Of a stretch of DNA of 28,091 nucleotides, positions 1-7,098 are shown piece after piece. A model generated the notes under the pieces. The model was not told the origin of the DNA and made no database searches. It saw only the letters and a list, made by a program, of their open reading frames with translations. This stretch comes from JACRBT01 sp964474285 (GTDB lineage: Bacteria; Chloroflexota; Dehalococcoidia; Tepidiformales; Tepidiformaceae): assembly GCA_964474285.1 (NCBI GenBank), contig CAYYSD010000022.1:1-28091 (forward strand), given 5' to 3'. The position numbers and the translations under genes are program-made. The first letter of the stretch is position 1. Every line of letters begins with the position of its first letter.

Positions 1-539
1 CGGCCAGCGTTGGTAGGGGCCGTCAGGCGAGCCCACGAGTACTTGATGTCGTCGGTCGTCATGGCGCGACCGTTGACCGGCGCGACATTGTGGAATTTCA
101 CGTTCGGGCGGAGCTTGACGGTCCACTTGAGGCCATCCGGCGTGTTTTCGGCGCTGGCCGCGGCGTCGCCGGTGGGGCGGACGTTCGCGCGGAGAATGCC
201 AGGGCCGGTCTTGTACTTGAAGAGGCGGCTGTAGACATACCCGGACATGGTCTTCGTGGCAAAGCTAACGTTGCCATGCGGGTCGATCGTCGGGGGGTCT
301 CCGTAGATCACGTGACGATAGACGCCGCCCTTGACCGCCCCGGCAAACGGGTCGACCGGCGTTGGGCTCGTTGCGGCTCCCGCGGTAGGCGTCGCGAGAG
401 ACGAAAGCGACGAACCGCCGCCGTCGTCGTCGTCGCCGCAGCCGACCAGTGCCAGGCCAGCTGTGCCCGCGAGGCCTGCACCAGCGGCGCCCAGCATGCG
501 CCGCCTGCTCCAGTGTCGATTCCAGTAGTCTGACTTCAC
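1..539 (-). CDS. ABC transporter solute-binding lipoprotein, family 5 (partial)
   Basis: The 5' part of a peptide/nickel-type extracellular solute-binding protein (SBP_bac_5) that runs off the left edge; about 179 codons are present. The GTG start is chosen because AGGGGAG lies about 8 bases upstream. The N-terminus has a twin-arginine-like stretch (S-R-R-R-M-L), a hydrophobic segment and a lipobox L-V-G-C, then an Asp-rich run, so the mature protein should be a lipid-anchored exoprotein. The core shows family hallmarks: a Y-x-D-P-P-T-I-D-P-H strand, then a D-G-L-K-W-T-V-K-L-R-P block and a T-T-D-D-I-K-Y-S-W block, as in oligopeptide-binding proteins. Its ligand cannot be told from this part. 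Partner permeases, if linked, lie outside the window. It is not part of the Opp-type operon at the right edge. Confidence 0.85.
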   Translation of the reverse strand, partial: MKSDYWNRHWSRRRMLGAAGAGLAGTAGLALVGCGDDDDGGGSSLSSLATPTAGAATSPTPVDPFAGAVKGGVYRHVIYGDPPTIDPHGNVSFATKTMSGYVYSRLFKYKTGPGILRANVRPTGDAAASAENTPDGLKWTVKLRPNVKFHNVAPVNGRAMTTDDIKYSWARLTAPTNAG

Positions 540-698
540 CAAGGCGCTCCCCTGATCCCGGCCGGGTGGTTTGGTATGACGCTCGTTATACAGGCCGGGT
601 TCTATATGATTCATCACTCGCAACAATTGCGCCAGTAGAAAGTGTTCGACATATTCGAATAGTTCGCAATCTGCCGGAATCTCTCGAGGCGCAATCGA

Positions 699-728
699 TT
701 GCAGCGCCACGGAATCGAGGGCTATCCC
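699..728 (+). promoter_or_regulatory. possible promoter for the VanY-like gene
   Basis: TTGCAG (699-704) and TATCCC (723-728) are separated by 18 bases. The -10 lacks the final T, so support is weak. It lies 50 bases before the chosen ATG. The rest of the 240-base divergent spacer (540-778) is AT-richer and must also carry the promoter of the minus-strand binding protein; on that strand TATAGA near 612-617 is a possible -10 without a clear -35. Confidence 0.25.
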
Positions 729-778
729 TTATCTCCTCGTCATAGGCCTAACGGGGCCGTCGATGTAGGCTGGTGGGA

Positions 779-1633
779 ATGGATTCTTCCCCCGTGCAGC
801 CCGCGCGCGCCGCGGACCTCACCGAGCAACCGGCGTCTCGTCCTCCAGCCCTCTTCCTCATCTCGATCTTCGCAGTGGCGATCGCCTTGTTGATGTTGGT
901 GCTGGCGGTGCTGAGCACACGTGGCGGCGGGAAAGACCAGCCCGCGACGGCGAGCCCCGACGAAACCCCGTCCGCAACCACGGCCCCCGCGACGCAAGCA
1001 GGTGCAAGTCCTACCCGGCCCACCGGCGCAACGACCGCGCCCCCGACCGCCCGGCCCGGCATCACAACGGTCGCGTGCGGCGATATCCTGGTACCGGTGG
1101 ACAAGCAGCATGCGCTGCCTTCAGATTGCGGCCCACCAGACCTGCGCCAGATCCCGGCGGAATGGAGCCTTGGCGGAGCGCAGTACCTGCGCTCGGCGGC
1201 CGCCGCTGCCCTTATCGCCATGTTCGAAGCGGCGCAGAAGGAAGGAATCCGCATTTACGCGTTGAGCGGATACCGCAGCTATGACACGCAGGCGGTTGTG
1301 TTCAACAACGAGGTCGCGACCTATGGGCTTGCCGTTGCAGAAAAGCAAAGTGCCCGGCCCGGCCATAGTGAACACCAGCTCGGGACGACCATGGACATCA
1401 CCTCCCCCTCAGTGAACAACGACCTCGTCGAGGCTTTCGGCGACACGGCTGAGGGAAAGTGGCTGGCCGAGAACGCTCACAGGTGGGGATTCGCCCTGAG
1501 CTATCCCCGGGGGAAGGAAGCCATCACGGGCTATATCTACGAACCATGGCACTTCCGTTACCTTGGCGTGGATGTCGCGGCGGCATACCGGTCGAGCGGC
1601 AAAGCCCTCAACGAATACCTCGCTGCGCGCTAA
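779..1633 (+). CDS. membrane-anchored D-alanyl-D-alanine carboxypeptidase, VanY family (peptidase M15B)
   Basis: A zinc peptidase predicted to trim the terminal D-Ala of peptidoglycan stem peptides outside the membrane. The protein has a short cytoplasmic N-terminus, one transmembrane helix at about residues 24-46, a Pro/Thr/Ala-rich linker to about residue 95, and a VanY catalytic domain in the C-terminal half. Visible motifs are S-G-Y-R-S-Y-x-T-Q, the zinc-binding H-S-E-H-Q-L-G-T-x-x-D block, and E-P-W-H-F-R-Y with the catalytic Glu and third zinc His. All key residues are present, so it should be active. I use the ATG at 779; an in-frame GTG at 773 is the alternative, and neither has a good ribosome-binding site. 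It converges with the next gene and overlaps its end by 4 bases. Confidence 0.9.
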   Translation: MDSSPVQPARAADLTEQPASRPPALFLISIFAVAIALLMLVLAVLSTRGGGKDQPATASPDETPSATTAPATQAGASPTRPTGATTAPPTARPGITTVACGDILVPVDKQHALPSDCGPPDLRQIPAEWSLGGAQYLRSAAAAALIAMFEAAQKEGIRIYALSGYRSYDTQAVVFNNEVATYGLAVAEKQSARPGHSEHQLGTTMDITSPSVNNDLVEAFGDTAEGKWLAENAHRWGFALSYPRGKEAITGYIYEPWHFRYLGVDVAAAYRSSGKALNEYLAAR

Positions 1634-1941
1634 GGCGTGCCCGGCAGCTTGAGATTCATGGCAACATCCGGGGGCACTTCTGTCACGGGAAGCGTGGCTG
1701 GAGCGATCACGATGTCGAAGATGTCGCCCCACGCTGCCTCGTAGTAGTCGCCGGGGCCCTCGTCGTCGGCTTCCCAGATAAGCACAACCTGCGGCATGTT
1801 CTCGGGCGCGTTCACCCAAAATTCGCCCACGACGCTGGCTCGGTGGGGATGCTCGAAGGTCTTGCGCCGTTCGAACGCCGCCAGACCCTGGAGCGGATTC
1901 GTGCCGGCTTTGAACTTCATGTAGGCCACGTAGAGCGCCAT
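1630..1941 (-). CDS. small conserved protein, DUF3303-like
   Basis: A 103-residue soluble protein. Its opening strand (Y-V-A-Y-M-K-F-K-A-G), the F-E-R-R-K-T-F region, a W-V-N-A-P-E-N block and a W-G-D-I-F-D-I-x-I-A-P end resemble the small alpha/beta-barrel proteins annotated DUF3303, whose function is unknown; the match is from memory of the family pattern and is tentative. It lies 28 bases downstream of the flavin reductase-like gene on the same strand and may be co-transcribed. It may also have its own start: the -10-like TATACT (complement of 1949-1954) ends 7 bases before the ATG, and there is no Shine-Dalgarno sequence, which would suit a leaderless or near-leaderless message. Confidence 0.6.
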   Translation of the reverse strand: MALYVAYMKFKAGTNPLQGLAAFERRKTFEHPHRASVVGEFWVNAPENMPQVVLIWEADDEGPGDYYEAAWGDIFDIVIAPATLPVTEVPPDVAMNLKLPGTP

Positions 1942-1969
1942 CGGCGCAAGTATACGGCGGAGTGACGCG

Positions 1970-2533
1970 TCAGCCGGCGTACTCCCAGCCGAGGTCTCGC
2001 TCGATGAGCATCTCGCCAGTGCGCAGCACCTCGCCGTCCGTCACGCGCCCGATGACGATCGTGTGGTCGCCGGCCGGCACGAACTGCTCGGCGTCGCACG
2101 TGACCCAGCCTAGCGACTTGTCGAGAACGGGGCAGCCATTGTCATGGATCCCGTAGTCGATGCCCGCAAGCTTGTCGATGACGGCGTCCGCGGCATCGCC
2201 GGTACGTCCGCGCACCTTCTTCGATTCGGAAGGCATAACGACCGCGCGCGCGATCTCGAGACCGTCCTTCTCATGCAGGAGGTTCACGCTGAACACGTTC
2301 GTCTCACGGATGAAACGGAGCGTGCGCGCGTCATTTTCGATGGCAACCGCGAGGAGCCTGGGCTTGAACGACACCTGCATCACCCAGTCGGCCAGCATGG
2401 CGTTGAGGTCACCGACGGCGGAGTGGGAGCCGATGACGTGGACTCCGTAGGAGAGAGCGAGCATGGCGCGTTCGACTGGTTCAATCTCCTTCGGAGTGCC
2501 GGGCATCGAAGGGAGAGGCGGGTGTTCGACCAC
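1970..2533 (-). CDS. flavin reductase-like / FMN-binding split-barrel protein
   Basis: A 187-residue protein of the flavin reductase-like family (PF01613 type), which binds FMN and commonly supplies reduced flavin to a partner monooxygenase. The recognisable core runs from A-L-S-Y-G-V-H-V-I-G-S through the V-S-F-K-P-R-L-L-A-V-A-I block to F-S-V-N-L-L and, near the end, a D-H-T-I-V-I-G-R-V strand that carries the typical H-T-x-x-x-G-x-V pattern. The GTG start is supported by AAGGA seven bases upstream. The luciferase-like oxidoreductase at 15716 is a conceivable but unlinked user of reduced flavin. Substrate and partner are unknown. A small DUF3303-like gene follows on the same strand. Confidence 0.85.
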   Translation of the reverse strand: MVEHPPLPSMPGTPKEIEPVERAMLALSYGVHVIGSHSAVGDLNAMLADWVMQVSFKPRLLAVAIENDARTLRFIRETNVFSVNLLHEKDGLEIARAVVMPSESKKVRGRTGDAADAVIDKLAGIDYGIHDNGCPVLDKSLGWVTCDAEQFVPAGDHTIVIGRVTDGEVLRTGEMLIERDLGWEYAG

Positions 2534-2581
2534 GGGGAAGTCCTTGGTTCGTATTCTGCATCCATCGTGCCACGCCGCCCG

Positions 2582-3376
2582 TCATGGCGCAGTCATGGAG
2601 GACGGTCCGCGCTGCGGACTCCTCTCGGGCGGCAAGAGCGATGAGGGCCGTCGCCGGGTGCTCAGCCGGAAGCCAGCGAAGATGACGATGATTCCCAGGA
2701 ATTCCGTCACGTAGAGCACCTCCGTGTAGCCAGCACGTGTGAAGCTGCCGCCGATTCCCGGGAGAATGGCTCCGGCTGCGATGAGGACGTTGGCCCAGGC
2801 GCGCGCGTTCGAGTTGCCCGCCTCCCGGTACTTCAGCGCGGAGTAGATGGCGCCGCCCACCAGGAAAATGAAGGCGTACGTGTTGATGAACGGGCTGAAG
2901 GCGCGCACCCACGTCCACTCGATGACGTCGCCGCTGAGGCGGTGATCCTCAGCGAGGCTGGCATCGACGGGTGTAAGCATGACGCAGACCGCCGCGACCA
3001 CGATGAACGCGACGAGCGCGAACGCCATCCGGTGGGCCAGGCGGCGTTGGAGCAGGAGATACACGGTACCCTGCGCAAGGGGCGCTCCTCCAAGCAGTGC
3101 GCCCGTGATGTACCACGCACGGAAGACGTGCTCGTTCCAACCCACCACCGTCGTATAGGACTCCGTGAAAGTTCCGGCGCCGAAGAGAGCGATGCCTGCA
3201 GTCCACCAGAGGAGGTGCAGCGCCCGGTCCCGCTCGCGGTAGCGGCGAAACACTACCCATGCGAACGCGGCTGAGAGCACGGTCGTGGCGATGGGGATGT
3301 AGGAAACGAAGCCGGACAGCAGGAGTACCCCTCGCTCTGTTGGCCCAAAGATACCAATAGCGACTATTTCTAGCAA
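2582..3376 (-). CDS. predicted seven-helix membrane protein, function unknown
   Basis: A 264-residue protein that is mostly hydrophobic, with about seven predicted membrane helices: near residues 17-43, 53-72, 87-110, 117-136, 160-180, 193-212 and 221-238, followed by an Arg/Pro/Ser-rich cytoplasmic tail. Conserved-looking polar positions include W-W-T-A-G, a T-E-S-Y-T-T-V-V-G-W segment and a Y-x-T-E-F-L-G segment. I do not recognise a named family; the topology resembles uncharacterised conserved integral membrane proteins. The start is uncertain. The longest frame begins with TTG at 3376 without a ribosome-binding site, while a good promoter (TTGCTA-N17-TATCTT) lies inside that reading frame. 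A transcript from it would offer GAGGGG five bases before a CTG at 3322. Confidence 0.7.
   Translation of the reverse strand: MLEIVAIGIFGPTERGVLLLSGFVSYIPIATTVLSAAFAWVVFRRYRERDRALHLLWWTAGIALFGAGTFTESYTTVVGWNEHVFRAWYITGALLGGAPLAQGTVYLLLQRRLAHRMAFALVAFIVVAAVCVMLTPVDASLAEDHRLSGDVIEWTWVRAFSPFINTYAFIFLVGGAIYSALKYREAGNSNARAWANVLIAAGAILPGIGGSFTRAGYTEVLYVTEFLGIIVIFAGFRLSTRRRPSSLLPPERSPQRGPSSMTAP
3348..3376 (-). promoter_or_regulatory. predicted sigma-70-type promoter for the seven-helix membrane protein
   Basis: On the minus strand TTGCTA (3376-3371) and TATCTT (3353-3348) are separated by exactly 17 bases, predicting a start of transcription near 3341. This falls inside the longest open frame of the membrane protein, so either the gene starts later than the TTG at 3376 or the match is fortuitous. 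Confidence 0.4.
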
Positions 3377-3515
3377 ATCATTGACTGATGTGATAGATTT
3401 GTCGAGTACTTGAACTCCGCGGTGAGCTCTCGGCAGGTTAAGCTGGCCCCATGAACCCTCCAGGCCTCAATCGCTGCGTTGAATTAATGAGGTCGCGCCG
3501 CGGAGTCTGTGCCAG

Positions 3516-4151
3516 GTGAGCGGCCCGAACGATTCTCCCTTTGAGGCCGAGCATTTTGCCCGCGAAGATGAAGCGCCGGACGCGGAGTTTTACCAGTCCC
3601 CTCGCTTCGTCACCCATATCGACGATGCGGCGATCGCGGCCCTCACGCGCTTCTACGGGGAAACGCTCCCTCCCAACGGGGCAATCCTCGACCTGATGTC
3701 GAGCTGGGTTTCGCACCTCCCCGGCGACAACGCGTACGCGAGCGTGACCGGCCTGGGGATGAACGCCGCGGAATTGCAGGCGAACCCGCAGCTGAGCGAT
3801 TGGCTGACCCAGGACCTCAACATGATGCCCGCGCTTCCATTCGAAGACGACGCGTTCGATGCGGCGGTCGCGACCGTTTCCGTGCAATACCTGACGCGGC
3901 CGGTTGAGGTGTTCGCGGAAGTCGGCCGTGTGTTGAAACCCGGTGCTCCGTTCATCGTCGCGTATTCGAACCGTTGCTTCCCAACGAAGGCGGTGGCTGT
4001 CTGGCGCGCCCTCGGTGATCGCGACCACGCGAACCTGATTCACACCTACTTTCAATTGAGCCGACGTTTCGGGGACGCGACTGCATACAACCTGAGCCCG
4101 GCTCCCGGGCGCACCGATCCGGTGTTCGCCGTGGTAGCCCGCTCAATCTGA
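3516..4151 (+). CDS. class I SAM-dependent methyltransferase (type 11-like)
   Basis: A 211-residue predicted S-adenosylmethionine-dependent methyltransferase. The SAM-binding motif I is the variant I-L-D-L-M-S-S-W-V-S-H-L-P instead of the usual D-x-G-x-G; I associate this variant with a conserved uncharacterised group. Next come G-L-G-M-N-x-x-E (motif II region), a D-L-N block before L-P-F-x-D-x-x-F-D-A-A (motif III/IV), S-V-Q-Y-L, and V-G-R-V-L-K-P-G-x-P-F-I-V (post-motif). All are in the expected order for a methyltransf_11 fold. The GTG start has GGAG about ten bases upstream. Substrate is unknown. The gene stands alone between a divergent membrane protein and two tiny downstream ORFs. A 5-bp stem (4157-4170) follows the stop but lacks a T tract. 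Confidence 0.8.
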   Translation: MSGPNDSPFEAEHFAREDEAPDAEFYQSPRFVTHIDDAAIAALTRFYGETLPPNGAILDLMSSWVSHLPGDNAYASVTGLGMNAAELQANPQLSDWLTQDLNMMPALPFEDDAFDAAVATVSVQYLTRPVEVFAEVGRVLKPGAPFIVAYSNRCFPTKAVAVWRALGDRDHANLIHTYFQLSRRFGDATAYNLSPAPGRTDPVFAVVARSI

Positions 4152-4220
4152 ACCTGCCGCTTCCCAGCGGGTGTATGGTGGATCAGTGGGCAGCTGCGCT
4201 GTCGAAAGTTGGCACCCCCA

Positions 4221-4403
4221 ATGGGATGGTTGAAGAAGCTTCTCGGGCGAGAACAAACACACGAACAGTGGCTCGAAAGTCACCCTGGGAAAGAATCCAC
4301 GAAGGGCACCCCTCCCAGCGTTTCTTCGGAAGAGCAGAAGAACATGCGCGAGCGAATGGAACAGGAGATGGACGCTCAGAACGCGGCGCGGCGCAGCCAG
4401 TGA
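4221..4403 (+). CDS. small charged hypothetical protein (60 aa)
   Basis: A 60-residue ORF starting M-G-W-L-K-K-L-L-G-R, a short amphipathic, basic N-terminus that could lie on a membrane. It is followed by a hydrophilic, Glu/Lys/Gln-rich, probably helical tail containing R-E-R-M-E-Q-E-M. No known domain was recognised. Support comes from coding-like composition, which the other frames lack, and from the 4-base GTGA overlap with the following zinc-ribbon ORF, which suggests translational coupling. The ribosome-binding site is weak. An in-frame TTG at 4209 is an alternative start. Confidence 0.5.
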   Translation: MGWLKKLLGREQTHEQWLESHPGKESTKGTPPSVSSEEQKNMRERMEQEMDAQNAARRSQ

Positions 4404-4603
4404 ATTGTCCCCGCTGCGGCTCGAATTCTGTCCTTCGCAATCACGATACGGTTTCCTGCCTGCCGTGCGGGCATGTTCTCGAAGAACCAGCCCGCCAGGC
4501 CTGGGATGCGGGCTCGTTCCCGCGCGGCGGCGGCAAGCACTCGGCTCCGGCGTGGTCCGCCGAGGAGCGGCTGGCGTGGGCGAGCGAGCCGGCCCGCCGC
4601 TGA
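4400..4603 (+). CDS. small zinc-ribbon protein
   Basis: A 67-residue protein whose first half is a compact zinc ribbon: C-P-R-C-G near residue 3, then C-L-P-C-G about fourteen residues later, ending H-V-L-E-E. This is the C-x2-C...C-x2-C layout seen in TFIIB-like and many small bacterial ribbon proteins. The rest is Gly/Ala/Trp-rich and likely disordered. The GTG start overlaps the stop of the preceding 60-residue ORF (GTGA). The same frame is open upstream from an ATG at 4175, which would give 142 residues, but the extra N-terminus has an Arg-rich composition that looks like an out-of-frame shadow of the neighbour. Function is unknown. It converges with modC, whose stop lies 7 bases away. 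Confidence 0.6.
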   Translation: MNCPRCGSNSVLRNHDTVSCLPCGHVLEEPARQAWDAGSFPRGGGKHSAPAWSAEERLAWASEPARR

Positions 4604-4610
4604 AAGCGGG

Positions 4611-5684
4611 CTATCCCGGCACGATGTGGATGTCCGCTGCCGGGATCTCCAAAATCCAGTCCTTGCGGCGGGCCACCCCCAGCACCTCGTAGGGCCGGGC
4701 CGCAATTTCCACTTGCACTGCCAACCCGGATGGAGTCTCGAAGTGCAACGCGTGCGTGTTGCCGTAGGCGAACTCCTCGCGGATGACGCCGGGCACGGTG
4801 TTCGGGCGTTCCGCCGAATGGTCGCGGAGGAGATTGACCCGCTCGGCCCGCACAAGGGCGTATACTGGCGTGCCCGGAGCAAGCGATGGGAGCGGGCTTT
4901 CGCACTGGAGCGCGAGCCCGTCAACGGCGACCACCACGCCCGTGTCGTTCGCGCCCGATACGCTGCCTGGCCAGATGTTCGCGACTCCGGTGAGTTCGGC
5001 GACACGACGGTTGGCCGGCCGGCGAAAGACCGTTTCACGGTCCGCAAACTGGAGGACCCGCCCCTCATCGAACACCGCCAGCCGGTCGGCCAGAAGATGT
5101 GCTTCCCGCAGGTCATGCGTGACGAACACAATGGTCAGGCCCAGTTCCTCGCGAAGCCTCAGCAGTTCCTTACGAAGGCTGATGCGAAGGGACTCATCAA
5201 GCGCGCTGAACGGTTCATCGAGGAGCAGCAGCCGAGCGCCGCGGCCGAGGGCGCGCGCCAACGCTACGCGCTGTTGCTGGCCGCCGCTCAGGCTGCGTGG
5301 CATCCGTTTTTCGAAGCCTTGCAGGCTGAGGAGCTCGAAGAGCTCGCTGGCCCTGCGCTCGCGCTCTTCCGCCGTCCCGCGCATGCCGAACTGCACGTTG
5401 TGTCCGACGGTCATGTGGGGGAAGAGAGCGAGGTCCTGTACGACATAACCGATCGAGCGTTGTTGCGGCGTGCGGTTGGTGTTCGCGTTCGAATCAAACA
5501 CCGTCACGCCGTCGATGGTGATGCGTCCACGTTCGGGCCGCACCAGGCCGGCAATCATTTGCAGCGAAAGGCTTTTCCCGGCGCCCGAGTGTCCGAAGAG
5601 CACCACGATCTCCTGGTCGGCCGCGAACCGGGCGTCGAAGCGGAAGTCACCGAGGGCCAGTTCGGCATCGAACTCGAGCGTCAT
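4611..5684 (-). CDS. modC: molybdate/tungstate ABC transporter ATP-binding protein
   Basis: The 357-residue ATPase subunit that powers oxyanion import. The nucleotide-binding domain has Walker A G-H-S-G-A-G-K-S at residues 31-38, a Q-loop (V-V-Q-D) near residue 83, the signature L-S-G-G-Q-Q-Q-R from residue 132, Walker B L-L-L-L-D-E-P near 155 and the switch His in F-V-T-H-D-L. The block R-S-I-G-Y-V-V-Q-D-L-A-L-F-P-H is typical of ModC. The C-terminal third, to W-I-L-E-I-P, resembles a TOBE/Mop-like regulatory domain. The ATG overlaps the modB stop by 4 bases (ATGA), so the two are translationally coupled. Sulfate (CysA-like) specificity is less likely given the adjacent molbindin. Confidence 0.88.
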   Translation of the reverse strand: MTLEFDAELALGDFRFDARFAADQEIVVLFGHSGAGKSLSLQMIAGLVRPERGRITIDGVTVFDSNANTNRTPQQRSIGYVVQDLALFPHMTVGHNVQFGMRGTAEERERRASELFELLSLQGFEKRMPRSLSGGQQQRVALARALGRGARLLLLDEPFSALDESLRISLRKELLRLREELGLTIVFVTHDLREAHLLADRLAVFDEGRVLQFADRETVFRRPANRRVAELTGVANIWPGSVSGANDTGVVVAVDGLALQCESPLPSLAPGTPVYALVRAERVNLLRDHSAERPNTVPGVIREEFAYGNTHALHFETPSGLAVQVEIAARPYEVLGVARRKDWILEIPAADIHIVPG

Positions 5685-6499
5685 GGGGCCTGGCTCGCGC
5701 GGGACGAGATGATGCGGAAGAGCCAGAGCGCCGCCAGCGCGACCGCGAGCAGCGTGACCGACAGGGCGACCGCCGCGGCGAGCCCGCCCGAGCCTTCGAA
5801 CGCGGCGATGATCGCGAGCGGCATCGTCTGCGTTGAGCCCTGGAGGCTCCCGGCGAAGATGAGCGTCGCGCCAAGTTCGCCCATGGCTCGCGCCCAGCAA
5901 AGGATGACCCCGGCAAGCATGGCAGGCCGTGCCTGCGGCGCGAGCACGGTCGCGAAGGTTCGCACACGGGAGGCGCCAAGGGTGTAGGCGACGCGTTCGT
6001 ACTGAGGGTCGACCGCGGCGATGCCAGCCCGGGCGGCGCGCACGTAGAACGGCGCTGCCACCAGCGTCTGCGCCATGATCACCGCGGTTGTGCGGAACCC
6101 GAACGTGAAGCCGAACCAGTCTTCGATGGGCTCACCGATGAGGCCGCGCCGTCCGAAGGCTGTGAGCAGAGCAACGCCGGCCACGGTTGGCGGCAGCACG
6201 ATGGGGAGATCCACGAGGGCGTCGCACAGTTCGCGCCCGGGGAACCGGGCCCGCGCCAGCACGTAGGCCAGCGGCGTTCCAAAGACGACCGCGAGAATGA
6301 CCGTGACCGTCGATGTCCACAACGACAGCAACAGCGCGTCCCGGGCGGTGGCGGAGGTGGCGAGTTCCCACGTACGGCCGTCTTCTACGGCGCGTTGCAG
6401 GAGCCCGGCCAGCGGAAGCAGAAAGAAAAGCGCGAAGGCCGCCACGAGAATGGCCACCGTGACGCCTGCGGCACGATCTGCGCTGAGGCGCGCCATCAT
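5681..6499 (-). CDS. modB: molybdate/tungstate ABC transporter permease
   Basis: A 272-residue integral membrane permease of the binding-protein-dependent type, with five or six helices. It carries the ModB-like stretch P-I-V-L-P-P-T-V-A-G-V-A-L-L followed by F-G-R-R-G, and the EAA loop A-x-x-L-G-A-S-R-V-R-T-F, which docks on the ATPase. A-R-A-M-G-E-L-G-A-T then begins the last helices, which is typical for molybdate and tungstate permeases. The start ATG overlaps the padR stop and the end overlaps modC, each by 4 bases, so padR-modB-modC is one coupled operon. No periplasmic binding protein (ModA or TupA/WtpA) gene is found in this window. Confidence 0.88.
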   Translation of the reverse strand: MMARLSADRAAGVTVAILVAAFALFFLLPLAGLLQRAVEDGRTWELATSATARDALLLSLWTSTVTVILAVVFGTPLAYVLARARFPGRELCDALVDLPIVLPPTVAGVALLTAFGRRGLIGEPIEDWFGFTFGFRTTAVIMAQTLVAAPFYVRAARAGIAAVDPQYERVAYTLGASRVRTFATVLAPQARPAMLAGVILCWARAMGELGATLIFAGSLQGSTQTMPLAIIAAFEGSGGLAAAVALSVTLLAVALAALWLFRIISSRASQAP

Positions 6500-7041
6500 G
6501 GCAGCGTGTCGCCCTGGCGTTCGAGTTCCCAGGCATACTCGCCGAGCCAGCGCAGGGTAGCCTCCGCCGCGGAGAGCTTCGAACGCGCAACAAGCACGTC
6601 AAATCCCGTCGCACCCTCCACACGCTCCCGGATGTCCCGGAGATACGCCTCACAGGCCACGAGCTGATTGCGAAGCAGCGCCCTTTCGGCGGCGGGGTCG
6701 AGGAGGTGGAGGAAGTAGAGCTTCAACAGCAGGTCCAGGCGCGCTTCCCGCATCCGGAGGACCGGCTGCCGGAGCCATGCGTCGACATCCGCGCGGCCGC
6801 GCTCGTTCAGCTCATAGATCTTGCGTGGCGGCCGCAGCCCGACTCGCTCCTGCGTCCATGACACGAGCCCGCGTTCCTCGACGTTGCGGATGTAGGTATA
6901 CAGCTGGCTCTGCTCGATCGGGCACACGTCGTTGAGACGCACGGACTCAACGTAGCGGGCCATTTCATACCCGTGCATGGGCCGCAGCGCCAGGAGGGCG
7001 AGCACGACGTATTCGCCGGGCAGGAGTGCGCGTTCAGTCAC
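6496..7041 (-). CDS. PadR-family transcriptional regulator of the mod operon
   Basis: A PadR-type winged-helix repressor of 181 residues from the GTG at 7041. The N-terminal domain runs E-Y-V-V-L-A-L-L-A-L-R-P-M-H-G-Y-E-M, then I-E-Q-S-Q-L-Y-T-Y-I-R-N-V-E-E-R-G-L-V (recognition helix), then the wing with R-K-I-Y-E-L-N-E-R-G. The C-terminal half (residues 85-175) is the helical dimerisation domain of the PadR/Vir class. I prefer GTG 7041 over TTG 7059 because a TTGCCA-N17-TAGTGT promoter would start transcription at about 7043, leaving an almost leaderless message. It is first in the operon padR-modB-modC and probably autoregulates it and the divergent molbindin gene. A PadR protein in place of ModE is notable; the effector is unknown. 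Confidence 0.85.
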   Translation of the reverse strand: MTERALLPGEYVVLALLALRPMHGYEMARYVESVRLNDVCPIEQSQLYTYIRNVEERGLVSWTQERVGLRPPRKIYELNERGRADVDAWLRQPVLRMREARLDLLLKLYFLHLLDPAAERALLRNQLVACEAYLRDIRERVEGATGFDVLVARSKLSAAEATLRWLGEYAWELERQGDTLP

Positions 7042-7049
7042 GGAACGCA

Positions 7050-7078
7050 ACACTAGCAATCACAGAACTACTTGGCAA
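7050..7078 (-). promoter_or_regulatory. promoter of padR-modBC
   Basis: On the minus strand TTGCCA (7078-7073) and TAGTGT (7055-7050) are spaced by exactly 17 bases. Predicted transcription starts near 7043, two bases before the GTG at 7041. The -35 overlaps the inverted repeat at 7069-7085. Confidence 0.55.
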
Positions 7079-7085
7079 AAAAGTA
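7069..7085. promoter_or_regulatory. candidate operator dyad between padR and the molbindin gene
   Basis: The inverted repeat TACTT-N7-AAGTA overlaps the -35 of the padR promoter and ends just before the ribosome-binding site of the molbindin gene. Its place in the short divergent spacer suits a bidirectional operator for PadR. The 5-bp arms are short, so chance cannot be excluded. Confidence 0.35.
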
Positions 7086-7098
7086 ATGGAGTCCAATC

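Noticed and set aside
4157..4170. Stem CCGCT-TCCC-AGCGG after the methyltransferase gene, possible terminator
   Set aside because: Only 5 bp, no T tract after it; too weak to call.
5685..5900. Longer modC start extending 72 codons upstream
   Set aside because: The extension overlaps modB and is Arg/Gly-rich; the ATG at 5684 coupled to the modB stop begins the normal ModC N-terminus.
4473..5987. Long plus-strand open frame of about 500 codons opposite modC
   Set aside because: Antisense shadow of the GC-rich modC/modB genes; Arg-rich composition and no domain.
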